A DNA stretch of 64,000 nt, from contig OZ241384.1 in assembly GCA_965200805.1 (NCBI GenBank), positions 2,418,001 to 2,482,000 of the forward strand, read 5' to 3'. Below the pieces are notes generated by a model. It was given only the letters and a program-made list of their open reading frames with translations, had not been told where the DNA came from and ran no database searches. Every line of letters begins with the position of its first letter. Position 1 is the first letter of the stretch. Source of the stretch: MPNP01 sp026709725 (GTDB taxonomy: Bacteria; Pseudomonadota; Alphaproteobacteria; Rhodobacterales; Rhodobacteraceae). Below are positions 44,976 through 53,434 of this stretch, in pieces. The translations under genes were made by a program, and so were the position numbers.

Positions 44976-46271
44976 GTGAAGACACCGTTCCCCTTTGTAA
45001 TCGCTCTTGTCGCATCGCTTCTCCTGGCCCCGGCCGTGACCGGGGCCCAGGAGACGGACCCGGACATGGGCCGCATCCTTGAGCGGGTCGATGCGGGCGA
45101 CATCGGGGGTGCGCTTGAGGCCCTCGATGCGATCCTGATCACCGACCCGCTTGATCTCGAGGCCCGCTACCTGCGCGCGAAGCTCCTGACACTCGGCGGC
45201 CGGGGCGCCGAGGCCCTCGGCGACCTGCGCAGTCTGGAATCGCTGCCCCTTTCCGATGCCGATCAACAGGAGATCGGTCGGCTGATCCGGATCGCCGCCG
45301 GGGACGCTCGGCGCTCGTCCCACGCATTCTCCCTGGAGCTGGGGTTCGGCGCCACCACCAATGCCAATGACTGGCCCACCGCCGACAGGGTGACGCGGGG
45401 CAACGGCGAGACGCTCCCGGCCCCGGTGTCGGTGTATGGCGGTTCCCGTGCCTACAGCGACACCCGGGCCCATCTCCGGCTGGGTCTTGATGGCACATTC
45501 CGCTTCGATGCAATCGACACCAGCGCCTTCTACGCCGTGACCGTCGCCGCAACCCGGCCTGATCGCACGGTCGAATCCGAGGGGCAGACGGTCTCGGTCT
45601 CGACCGGGATCCGGCATCACCTCGATGCGACGGTCCTGTCCCTCGGTCTCGGCCACTCCCGGGCCGACCGCGTCAACACCTACGGCGCGGACGCCCTGCC
45701 GGTGACCACGGATGTGGCCGCCCGCTCCGTATTCGCGCGGGTCGACACCCGGCTGCGGGGCGACCACCTGCTGGCATACAGGATCAGTCGCGGCCGCGAG
45801 GATCATTCCGGTCTTCCCGATGCGGACAATTCGGACGCCGACCGGACGACCCACAGGCTGACATGGCACGCCCCGATCGGGGCCGACGCGTTCACCGCCG
45901 TCCGCGTCACCCGGTCGCGGTCCCGAGCGCGATTGTCCACGGTCCCCGCCCGCCGTGTCTCGGACCGGGACCGAACCGCGGTGGCGGTCTCCTGGGGCAC
46001 CCGGCTGGGCGATGCGCAGCGGGTGGAGGTGGGCGGATCCCTCGGTGTGACCACGTTTCCCCGACAGCGCATCGCCGACTCCAAACGCGAGGACAGGGAG
46101 CGCACGCTGTCCCTGCTGTACGGCCATCAACTCGGGGGCATCTCGGATCATCTCGCGGGCTGGGAAATGGTTCTGGAGACCGCCTACCGGGACACGGAAT
46201 CCAACCAGTCGCTGGCCGAGGTCAACGAGATCACGGGAATGCTGACGCTGAAGCGCGAATGGGCATTCTGA
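44976..46271 (+). CDS. Outer-membrane beta-barrel with N-terminal TPR, Slam-like (surface lipoprotein assembly modifier)
   Basis: 431 residues from GTG 44976 (gggagg 6-11 nt upstream), with signal peptide VIALVASLLLAPAVTGAQE. Residues 30-110 form TPR-like helices (ALEALDAILITDPLDLEARY LRAKLL). The rest alternates as about 14 amphipathic strands (SLELGFGATTNANDW, AHLRLGLDGTFRFD, VSVSTGIRHHLDATVLSLGL) and ends in aromatic F (KREWAF), as outer-membrane proteins do. TPR plus C-terminal barrel is the layout of Slam/DUF560 proteins, which export surface lipoproteins. The TbpB-like lipoprotein at 40 kb is a candidate substrate. The family call rests on layout, not on a search. Confidence 0.6.
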   Translation: MKTPFPFVIALVASLLLAPAVTGAQETDPDMGRILERVDAGDIGGALEALDAILITDPLDLEARYLRAKLLTLGGRGAEALGDLRSLESLPLSDADQQEIGRLIRIAAGDARRSSHAFSLELGFGATTNANDWPTADRVTRGNGETLPAPVSVYGGSRAYSDTRAHLRLGLDGTFRFDAIDTSAFYAVTVAATRPDRTVESEGQTVSVSTGIRHHLDATVLSLGLGHSRADRVNTYGADALPVTTDVAARSVFARVDTRLRGDHLLAYRISRGREDHSGLPDADNSDADRTTHRLTWHAPIGADAFTAVRVTRSRSRARLSTVPARRVSDRDRTAVAVSWGTRLGDAQRVEVGGSLGVTTFPRQRIADSKREDRERTLSLLYGHQLGGISDHLAGWEMVLETAYRDTESNQSLAEVNEITGMLTLKREWAF

Positions 46272-46719
46272 GGGCGGCTGCACGGGGGCGTGCGGCGGTT
46301 TCGCCCGGGTGTTTGCGGTGGAGAGATGTTTTCCGGTCGTTGGATCGAGGCGTGTCGATTGCCTTTTCGGAGACCATGACAGGCTCTTGTTGACTCTGCG
46401 GTATTACCGCCCCCAACGCATCTTCGGGCACGCCGACCGGCAACCCTGACGGACTGTCCGTCGTTCGGGGATGTCCGCCCGTCGCGGGGATCCGTTCTGC
46501 TGGTCGATCCATGGTGATGCACCGTGCTGGCAGCCTTGCCCGGGGCCACGGCCCTGCCGGCGTCGATGTCAACGACGATCACCTTGGCGGGTTCTGGGTG
46601 GAACAGTAGTCTATATGCGGCGTGCGGGCTGTCATGGGACGTGTCACAGCGCAGCGCAGGTGTGGTGTCGGGCCGGATTCATCGTGCCGCGACCTTGACC
46701 GATGCACCGGATCCGTCAA
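46272..46719. other. 0.45-kb stretch without a supported gene
   Basis: A short rightward frame at 46524-46742 has a signal-peptide-like start, but it overlaps the kinase gene end and has no family support. Nothing else is seen. Confidence 0.45.
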
Positions 46720-48198
46720 TCACCGGTGGCGGGTCGGGGTGAGGGGCAGCTGGTTGAATGCATGATAGCGGTCGATCAGGCCCGGATAGAGTGCGGTTTC
46801 CGGATAGAGGGTGACAGAGTTCCTTGATTCGATGGGCTGTGTGAGGATCGTATCACGATCATGGGGCGATGAGGCGGCATGGGCAAGACGGGCGGCACCA
46901 CGGCAGGCGGCGAGTCCACTGTCATCCGGAATGGTTATGGGAATCTTGAGAAGGGTGGCAATCAGGCTGACCCAGAATGATGACCGGGTCCCACCTCCAA
47001 TGCCGGCAATGGCATCAAAATGGACACCGGCTGCATTCTGGGCCAGAAAGGATTCATGAAACTGGAAGGCGATGCCTTCCATGAAGGCATAGGCGAGGTC
47101 GGCGGTATCGTGACTGACGGTGAAGCCGCCAAGAAACCCTGAGGCATCCATTCGGTTGTGCGGAGTGCGGATGCCGGTGAGGCTGGGACGGGCCAGAGGG
47201 CGGCCTGCCGGCCCCTGTTCGCCGACTCGGTGTTGGGCGAGGGCTGTGAGCTCGCTGACGGGGGTGTTCGTGATCCTGGCCAGCCATTCGAGTGATTGGG
47301 TTGCACTCATGATGACGGACATGGAGAGAAAGGTTGCCGGAACAGCGTGTGGGGCCGTGAGGACAGCGTGGGCAGGGGCCGGATGAAACGCACTGTCAAC
47401 GCAACAGAGAACACCGGATGTCCCGATGCTGAGGGCTGCCTGACCTGGATGCGATGCACCGGCGCCAAGGGTTCCGGCAAAATTGTCACCACAGCCTGCC
47501 GCCACGATAACGGTCCGGGGTGTCGACCAGCGGTGACAGAGATCCGGCCGCAACTGACCGGCAGGCTCCCATGATTCAAGGATGCATGGGAGTTTTGTCC
47601 TGTCCCAGCGGACAGCGGCAATGAGTGCATCATCCCATGTGCCGGTCCGGCAATCCATCAGGAGCGTGCCGGCCGCATCTGTCCGCTCGGTGGCCCGCTC
47701 ACCGGTGAGTTTGAGCCGGAGATAATCCTTGGGCAGCAGCAGGATGTCGGAGCGGTCAAGAACCGGGGGGTTGTGTTTGGCCAGCCAGAGAAGTTTGGGA
47801 GCGGTGAGGCCGGGATCCGGATGTCCGCATGTGCGTGCACCAATATCCGGTACACGGGCGAGCAGTTCCGCGCATTCGCCGGATGATCGCTGGTCATTCC
47901 AGAGTATGCAGTTCGTGGTCGGACAGTCCGATTTGTCAAGCAGCACGGAGCCGAGCATATGGCCTGAGAGTGACATGCCCCTGAGGCGAGCCATCAGTTC
48001 AGGGTGATCGGCAGCCAGCATATCAAGGATCATGCATGTTGTGGCCCACCAATCTTCCGGATTCTGCTCGCTCCACCCCGGGTGGGGGATGGCTGTCGAA
48101 AGAGGATGTGTGGCAACGGCCAGTTTATGGCCCGCAGTGTCGATGAGGGCAATTTTCAGTCCGGATGAGCCGAGATCAATGCCCGCAAAAACGCTCAC
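46720..48198 (-). CDS. xylB: FGGY-family carbohydrate kinase (xylulokinase-like)
   Basis: 492 residues. ATP-dependent phosphorylation of a ketose or polyol. Start VFAGIDLGSSGLKIALID is the first phosphate-binding loop. FGGY landmarks are GWSEQNPEDWW, LPKDYLRLKLTGERATERTDA and AGIGGGTRSSFWVSLIATLL. Its overall pattern is nearest to D-xylulokinases, but substrate in FGGY kinases is poorly predicted from sequence. The start overlaps the SorC regulator stop by ATGA, so regulator and kinase are in the same leftward operon as the ABC genes. Confidence 0.85.
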   Translation of the reverse strand: MSVFAGIDLGSSGLKIALIDTAGHKLAVATHPLSTAIPHPGWSEQNPEDWWATTCMILDMLAADHPELMARLRGMSLSGHMLGSVLLDKSDCPTTNCILWNDQRSSGECAELLARVPDIGARTCGHPDPGLTAPKLLWLAKHNPPVLDRSDILLLPKDYLRLKLTGERATERTDAAGTLLMDCRTGTWDDALIAAVRWDRTKLPCILESWEPAGQLRPDLCHRWSTPRTVIVAAGCGDNFAGTLGAGASHPGQAALSIGTSGVLCCVDSAFHPAPAHAVLTAPHAVPATFLSMSVIMSATQSLEWLARITNTPVSELTALAQHRVGEQGPAGRPLARPSLTGIRTPHNRMDASGFLGGFTVSHDTADLAYAFMEGIAFQFHESFLAQNAAGVHFDAIAGIGGGTRSSFWVSLIATLLKIPITIPDDSGLAACRGAARLAHAASSPHDRDTILTQPIESRNSVTLYPETALYPGLIDRYHAFNQLPLTPTRHR

Positions 48199-49163
48199 CG
48201 ATCGGTATCCAGAATGACGCGGGCCGCAGCCTCGTCAGTGACAAGATGGTTGACGCATTCGCGTCTGAGGACAGCACGGATGATGGGGACTTTCCTCAAC
48301 CCCCCGGCAGCGACAATGACATTCGGCAGGGTATTGAGATCAGCAAGACTGATGCCAAGAACACGGGTGTTGATGGGGTGGTCGATGAGTGCACCCGAAG
48401 CATCGAGGAAATACCCGATGATGTCACCAACGGCACCGGCGGCAACGAGATCTTCGCTTGTGACATCCTCGGGCAGCCCATCGGCAAGGAGGAGTGAGTT
48501 CTCCATGGCACCCGCAGCCATGGCCAGTCCATCAGCGGCACGGATCTTCTCGATGGATCGCCTGAAGACCTCCTGCTCCTGCAGGATGGTGCGGCTGGCC
48601 TGGCTTGATGCATAGACCGGCGCGGTCATGTAGCTGTGTTCCGCGTTGCAAATCTCGGCCAACCGGGTTGTGATTTCATAGATGTTGACATCGGAACCCT
48701 TGGTCAGCCCGCCCATGGCCGAGACAATTTCAAGATCCGGGCGATTCAGCGGTTCGATGAACCGGGTTGCCATATTCAGCGTGTTGCCCCACGCCAGACC
48801 GAAGAGTGTGACCTCCTTGCGACCAAGAAAGCGCGTGAGGAACTGGCCAAGGGCAGCGCCAATGAGGGTGTGGTCGTCACGCATCCCGCTGCCCACCGGG
48901 GCCACGGTGGCAGTGTCAAGACCGAACCGCTTCACCAGCCTGTCCTCAATCTCGACACAGGGTCGCAGCGGTGAGTTGATTGATACGCGGACGATCCCGC
49001 GTGCACGGGCATCGCGCAGCATCCGGTTGACCCGCAACCTTGTGAGACCAAAGGCTTCGGCAGCCTCTGCCTGAGTCAGGTTCTGGATTTCACATGCCCA
49101 GGCCAGTCGGACGAGGAGGTGTTCATCAGTCTTGATCAATTCACCTGTTGCTGGATGCGGCAT
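48195..49163 (-). CDS. SorC-family sugar-binding transcriptional regulator
   Basis: 322 residues. N-terminal helix-turn-helix LTQAEAAEAFGLTRLRVNRM LRDARARG, followed by the SorC effector-binding domain (VAPVGSGMRDDHTLIGAALG and AGGLRKVPIIRAVLRRECVN). Such proteins bind a phosphorylated sugar, usually the product of the linked kinase, and control their own operon. It sits between the permease and kinase genes, 8 nt after the permease stop. Likely regulator of both the leftward operon and the divergent 52.4-kb genes. Confidence 0.87.
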   Translation of the reverse strand: MPHPATGELIKTDEHLLVRLAWACEIQNLTQAEAAEAFGLTRLRVNRMLRDARARGIVRVSINSPLRPCVEIEDRLVKRFGLDTATVAPVGSGMRDDHTLIGAALGQFLTRFLGRKEVTLFGLAWGNTLNMATRFIEPLNRPDLEIVSAMGGLTKGSDVNIYEITTRLAEICNAEHSYMTAPVYASSQASRTILQEQEVFRRSIEKIRAADGLAMAAGAMENSLLLADGLPEDVTSEDLVAAGAVGDIIGYFLDASGALIDHPINTRVLGISLADLNTLPNVIVAAGGLRKVPIIRAVLRRECVNHLVTDEAAARVILDTDR

Positions 49164-49171
49164 GGATCAGG

Positions 49172-49996
49172 CTACTTGACAGCACCCATTGTCAGACCAC
49201 GGACGAGTTGCCGCGATGCCAGAAGGGCAAAGATCAGGACCGGGATGACAATCAGGGTCGATGTTGCCATGATCTTGCCGTAGGGAAGGTTGTATCCCTC
49301 CATGAACGACACGGCCATCGCCGGGGCGGTCTTGGCATCATTCCGGGTCAGAACGAGGCCGAACATCAACTCATTCCACGAGAAGATGAATGAGAAAATG
49401 GCTGACACCGCAACACCGGGCGCGGCCAGTGGCAGGCAGATGGAAGACATGATCCGGAACTGCGATGCCCCCTCCATCAGAGCCGCCTCATCAAGATCGA
49501 AGGGGATGCTGCGGAACTGGTCGGTGACGATCCAGATGACGATGGGCAGGTTGAAGGTCAGGTAGATCAGAATCAGGGTGATGTGCTTGTCCAGTATCCC
49601 CAGGAGACGAGCGAGCAGAAAAAAGGGGAGGGCCAGAACGATGGGCGAGATCATTCTGTTGGTGATGAACCAGAACCAGAGGTCCTTTTTGCCCCGGAAC
49701 TCAAACCGCGCCAGCGCAAAGGCGGCGGGAACACCAAGCGCGAGGGCAAGGGCGGTGGTGCAGACTGCAATAATGAGCGAGTTGGCCAGTGTCTGCAGGA
49801 CACCGTCCCTGAAGAGTGCTTCCTGATAGTTCTCAAGTGTGGGTGTGAAGATCCATGCCGGTGGCGCTTCAAGGGCGACGATATGCGACTTCAGAGACGT
49901 GGTTACCATCCAGTAGAACGGAAAGACACACAGGAGGAGGACGGCCATCAGGATCATCACCTGGATCCAGAGCGGTCTGCGCACCCGAACAGCCAT
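49172..49996 (-). CDS. Carbohydrate ABC transporter permease, MalG type
   Basis: 274 residues, six hydrophobic segments, with EAA loop DEAALMEGASQFRIMSSICL and C-terminus RQLVRGLTMGAVK, as in the smo-type MalG permease. One base separates it from the upstream permease gene. Inner-membrane part of the second sugar importer in the window. Confidence 0.88.
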   Translation of the reverse strand: MAVRVRRPLWIQVMILMAVLLLCVFPFYWMVTTSLKSHIVALEAPPAWIFTPTLENYQEALFRDGVLQTLANSLIIAVCTTALALALGVPAAFALARFEFRGKKDLWFWFITNRMISPIVLALPFFLLARLLGILDKHITLILIYLTFNLPIVIWIVTDQFRSIPFDLDEAALMEGASQFRIMSSICLPLAAPGVAVSAIFSFIFSWNELMFGLVLTRNDAKTAPAMAVSFMEGYNLPYGKIMATSTLIVIPVLIFALLASRQLVRGLTMGAVK

Positions 49997-49997
49997 C

Positions 49998-50867
49998 CTA
50001 AACCTCCTTGTAGAAGACCCGGATATAGATTTGTGCCAGGATGATGGTGATGATCAGCAGGATGATGGCCTGCGCTGAGGCCAGACCCTGGTCGAAACCA
50101 CGGAAGCCGACGCGCTGGATCATCAGGGAGATAAATTCGGTTGAGGCCCCCGGACCTCCCCGGGTGAGGGTAAACACCATATCAAAGAGTTTGAGCGTAT
50201 CGGCTGTGCGGAGGATGAGGACCGCTACCAGCCCGGGGACGAGGAAGGGCAGCTGGACATAGCGCAGCACCGTCCACCAGTTTTTGGTTTCAAGCTGGGC
50301 AGCCTCCTCGATTTCACCGGGCACCATGGCCAGTCCGGCCAGCATGACCAGCGCGACAAATGGCGTCCACTGCCAGACATCCCAGAAGATGATCATGATG
50401 AACGCATTGGTCGGATCACCAATCCAGTTGATGTCGGCGCCGCCGAGCAGCTGGTTCACGACTCCGAATTTCTGGTTGAACATGACCTGTCCAAGCAGAC
50501 CAACAACAGCGTAGGTTGTCGCCATCGGCAGGACCAGACTCAGACGGGTCAATGTCTTGAGCAGGGAAAGACCCGGCTGGTGAAGAACGAGGGCGATGAC
50601 AAGCCCGAGAGCAATCTGGATCGGAAGGGCGGTGCCAAGAAGAAAAAAGGTGCGCCCCATAGCCTCCCAGAAGACAGGGTCCGTCAGGACACTGCCGTAG
50701 TTCTCAAGGCCGATGAACTTGACCTTCCTCAGCTTGGTGAGATTGAAAAAATGCAGGCTGGTCCACAGGGCATAGAGCAGGGGGACGATGCCAACAAGTG
50801 CAAGTCCAAGGACAGCGGGGCTGAGAAAGGCAAAGAGCGTCCGCCGCGAGACTTTGCCATGCGCCAT
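49998..50867 (-). CDS. Carbohydrate ABC transporter permease, MalF type
   Basis: 289 residues, six membrane segments, with EAA loop GEIEEAAQLETKNWWTVLRY and ending IYIRVFYKEV. Note that the EAA Gly is embedded in an unusual KNWW context. Lies between the binding-protein gene (with a hairpin between them) and the second permease. Confidence 0.87.
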   Translation of the reverse strand: MAHGKVSRRTLFAFLSPAVLGLALVGIVPLLYALWTSLHFFNLTKLRKVKFIGLENYGSVLTDPVFWEAMGRTFFLLGTALPIQIALGLVIALVLHQPGLSLLKTLTRLSLVLPMATTYAVVGLLGQVMFNQKFGVVNQLLGGADINWIGDPTNAFIMIIFWDVWQWTPFVALVMLAGLAMVPGEIEEAAQLETKNWWTVLRYVQLPFLVPGLVAVLILRTADTLKLFDMVFTLTRGGPGASTEFISLMIQRVGFRGFDQGLASAQAIILLIITIILAQIYIRVFYKEV

Positions 50868-50899
50868 GCCGACCTCTCAATTCGGGCCCGGTTGAAGGT

Positions 50900-50924
50900 C
50901 CGGGGCCGTCTGCAACGGCCCCGG
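50900..50924 (-). promoter_or_regulatory. Intercistronic hairpin after the binding-protein gene
   Basis: Perfect ten-base stem CCGGGGCCGT (50900-50909) with ACGGCCCCGG (50915-50924), loop of five. It is placed as in the 33.1-kb operon and probably sets the ratio of binding protein to permease mRNA. Confidence 0.65.
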
Positions 50925-50935
50925 TGGAATCGTGT

Positions 50936-52273
50936 TTACTGCACCAGTGGCTTTTCGCCGTTGTAGTAACCGGCTTCCTCAAGAACAGCTTCCATCTGTT
51001 CGCCGAGAATCCGCGCACCTTCTTCCGTGCTCACTTCACCAAGCATCATCTTGGATCCCCATTCCTGCACGATTTCAGTCAGGACCGGCCATTCGGCAAA
51101 CCGCGGACGGAACTCGGGAACGCCGTCCTGCCACGACTCAACCAGTGCCGGAATGAACTTGTAGGTCTCCGCCAGTGACATATCGGCATAGGCTGATTTG
51201 CGGGCGGGGACCCCCCCACGCTCAAGGTATTCGACGGCGTTGGCCTTGGAGGTTGCCCACTGGATGAACAGCCAGGCTGCGGCCCGCTCGTCGTCATCGG
51301 CCTGTGCGGCGACCGCGAGCGAGAAACCGCCGAGCGCAGGTTTGCGACCCGCGGGACCTTTCGGTTCCGGGGCGATCTCGACACAGTCCGCGACTTTGGA
51401 GGTCTCGGGGCTGACCACGGTCGAGTAGAACGCTGACCACTCGGTAATCATGGCTACATCGCCCTGTGCAAAGGCGTTGACAACCTCAGCATGGTCATAG
51501 GCGACGATGCCATCCGGCATGTACTGCATCAGGTCCTGCCGGAACTTGAGACCGGCCTGACTTTCCGCGCTGAGCAGGTTGGAGCGGAAGTTCTCATCAA
51601 GGAATGAACCACCGAAGGGCCAGATAACACGGGCAAAACTGTCTGCCGATTGGGTTTCATTCCGCTTTGACTGCAGTGCGAAGGCATATTTCCCATCCCC
51701 GGTCAAGGCGGGGCCATAGACATCCTTCAGCTCCTCCCAGGTTTCCGGCGGACCATCGAATCCTGCCTCCTCAAGCATGCAGCGGTTGTAGAAGAGCAGA
51801 CCGGAGTAGTTGTCGAACGGCAAGCCGTAGATGACATCATTCCAGCCGCCAAAGGCGTTGAGGACCAGTGGAAAGAAATCATCAATGTCGAGATCGGGAT
51901 CAGCGAGGTCCGGGTTTGACGTGAATTCGTCAATGGGCAGAATCCATTCATTCTCGGCAAAGTTGCCAATCCAGACCAGATCAATCAGGGCGATGTCCAG
52001 ATCGCCCCCGGCGACAAAATCGCGAACCTGCTCACCAAGGGCATTTTCGTAAGGGTGCTTGATGATGTTGACCGTGATGCCGGTTTCAGCCTCGAAGGCC
52101 GGCAACATCGCTTCAATGGCCTCGTAGCCCGGACGGAGCAGGAACACGACATCAATCGTTGTCCCGGCATAGGGTTCGGCGGCCTTCTTCAGGCTCCAGT
52201 GGCCATCGGCAAGCGCACCTGTCGCCAGGGTGGATGCCAGTGCCAATGCAATCAAAAGGGGTTTCAAATTCAT
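50936..52273 (-). CDS. Carbohydrate ABC transporter periplasmic binding protein
   Basis: 445 residues from ATG 52273, preceded by a strong AGGAGGA. Signal peptide LLIALALASTLATGALADGH. Family 1 binding-protein features: VFLLRPGYEAIEAMLPAFEA, GGWNDVIYGLPFDNYSGLLF, YNRCMLEEAGFDGPPETWEE and GDVAMITEWSAF. First gene of the leftward operon (binding protein, two permeases, SorC regulator, kinase). The ATPase is encoded divergently at 52400. Confidence 0.9.
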   Translation of the reverse strand: MNLKPLLIALALASTLATGALADGHWSLKKAAEPYAGTTIDVVFLLRPGYEAIEAMLPAFEAETGITVNIIKHPYENALGEQVRDFVAGGDLDIALIDLVWIGNFAENEWILPIDEFTSNPDLADPDLDIDDFFPLVLNAFGGWNDVIYGLPFDNYSGLLFYNRCMLEEAGFDGPPETWEELKDVYGPALTGDGKYAFALQSKRNETQSADSFARVIWPFGGSFLDENFRSNLLSAESQAGLKFRQDLMQYMPDGIVAYDHAEVVNAFAQGDVAMITEWSAFYSTVVSPETSKVADCVEIAPEPKGPAGRKPALGGFSLAVAAQADDDERAAAWLFIQWATSKANAVEYLERGGVPARKSAYADMSLAETYKFIPALVESWQDGVPEFRPRFAEWPVLTEIVQEWGSKMMLGEVSTEEGARILGEQMEAVLEEAGYYNGEKPLVQ

Positions 52274-52318
52274 TATGTCCTCCTGAACGGTTGTAAAATA
52301 CATTTGTTTCCCCGACGA

Positions 52319-52348
52319 TATATATGTAATACAGTCCGCAGGTGTCAA
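52319..52348 (-). promoter_or_regulatory. Sigma-70-like promoter of the leftward sugar operon
   Basis: On the minus strand TTGACA (52348-52343) and TATATA (52324-52319) are 18 bases apart, about 45 bases before ATG 52273. The intergenic space of 126 bp serves two divergent operons, so a SorC operator is expected here, but no clear palindrome was identified. Confidence 0.55.
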
Positions 52349-52399
52349 CAGGTTTTTGTCTGACCTTGAGCAGGGTTGGCAATCAGGAGGGAAGACAGG

Positions 52400-53434
52400 G
52401 TGGCGACGGTCCAATTGACAGGCGTGGACAAGTACTACGGATCCCTCTGCGCCCTCCACGAGGTTTCCCTTGAGGTCGAGCACGGGTCTTTTGTGGTCTT
52501 TGTCGGGCCGTCGGGTTGCGGCAAATCGACGCTGCTGCGCTGCATTGCGGGTCTTGAGGATGTCAACCGCGGCACGATCATGATCGACAGGACCGATGTG
52601 ACGCACTTGCCACCCGTCGACCGTGATCTGACCATGGTCTTTCAGTCCTATGCACTCTATCCGCACATGACCGTTCGCGCCAACATCGAATTCGGCATGA
52701 AGGTCAACCGTGTTCCTGCCGATGAGCGAGCCAGGCGGGTTGAGGATGCTGCACGTATCCTGCAGCTGTCCGATCTGCTTGACCGGAAACCGGCGCAGCT
52801 CTCAGGGGGCCAGCGTCAGCGGGTTGCCATTGGCCGTTCGATCGTCAAGCACCCCAAGGTCTTCCTCTTTGATGAGCCCCTCTCAAATCTGGATGCCAAA
52901 CTCAGGGTTCAGATGCGGATTGAACTCGAATCCCTGCACAAGGAACTTGGAGCGACCATGATCTATGTGACTCACGATCAGGTCGAGGCGATGACAATGG
53001 CTGACCGAATCGTTGTGCTCAACGAGGGCCGGATTGAACAGATTGGCAGCCCAATGGATCTCTACAGCCATCCGGCAACGGAGTTTGTCGCGGGATTCAT
53101 CGGTTCACCCTCAATGAATATTTTTGACGCAGCGAGCGACATCGGAGCTGCTGTCCCGCTCCATTCCGACGCTGCCCGCCTTGGCATTCGCCCTGAGCAT
53201 ATTGAGATCCCCGAACATATCGAGACTGATGCGACCGGGTTGAGCGCAACCATCGAGGTCAAGGAACAGCTTGGCGGAGAAAGCTATCTCTACACGCGCA
53301 CAGAGGGCGGATCCCAAATTGTCGTCAAGACCGATGGTGAGGATGACCATCAGCCCGGAGAGTCTCTCACGCTGGTTCTGCCGGTCCACCGTGTCCATCA
53401 GTTTGGGTCTCATGGCCAGTCCCTCAGCATCTGA
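52400..53434 (+). CDS. Carbohydrate ABC transporter ATP-binding protein (MalK/UgpC type)
   Basis: 344 residues from GTG 52400, which has AGGAGGG nine bases upstream; the ATG at 52376 lies before that site. Walker A GPSGCGKST, Q-loop MVFQSYALYPHM, LSGGQRQRVAIGRS, FLFDEPLSNLD, VTHDQVEAMTMAD and the C-terminal regulatory domain are all present. Divergent from its binding protein and permeases, and overlapping the next gene by 23 nt. Confidence 0.9.
   Translation: MATVQLTGVDKYYGSLCALHEVSLEVEHGSFVVFVGPSGCGKSTLLRCIAGLEDVNRGTIMIDRTDVTHLPPVDRDLTMVFQSYALYPHMTVRANIEFGMKVNRVPADERARRVEDAARILQLSDLLDRKPAQLSGGQRQRVAIGRSIVKHPKVFLFDEPLSNLDAKLRVQMRIELESLHKELGATMIYVTHDQVEAMTMADRIVVLNEGRIEQIGSPMDLYSHPATEFVAGFIGSPSMNIFDAASDIGAAVPLHSDAARLGIRPEHIEIPEHIETDATGLSATIEVKEQLGGESYLYTRTEGGSQIVVKTDGEDDHQPGESLTLVLPVHRVHQFGSHGQSLSI

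Noticed and set aside
44766..46283. 505-codon minus-strand open frame over the barrel gene
   Set aside because: Low-complexity product; the plus strand has a signal peptide, TPR helices and a terminal Phe.
46524..46742. Possible small secreted protein
   Set aside because: Signal-like start, but the end runs into the kinase gene and there is no ribosome site or family support.
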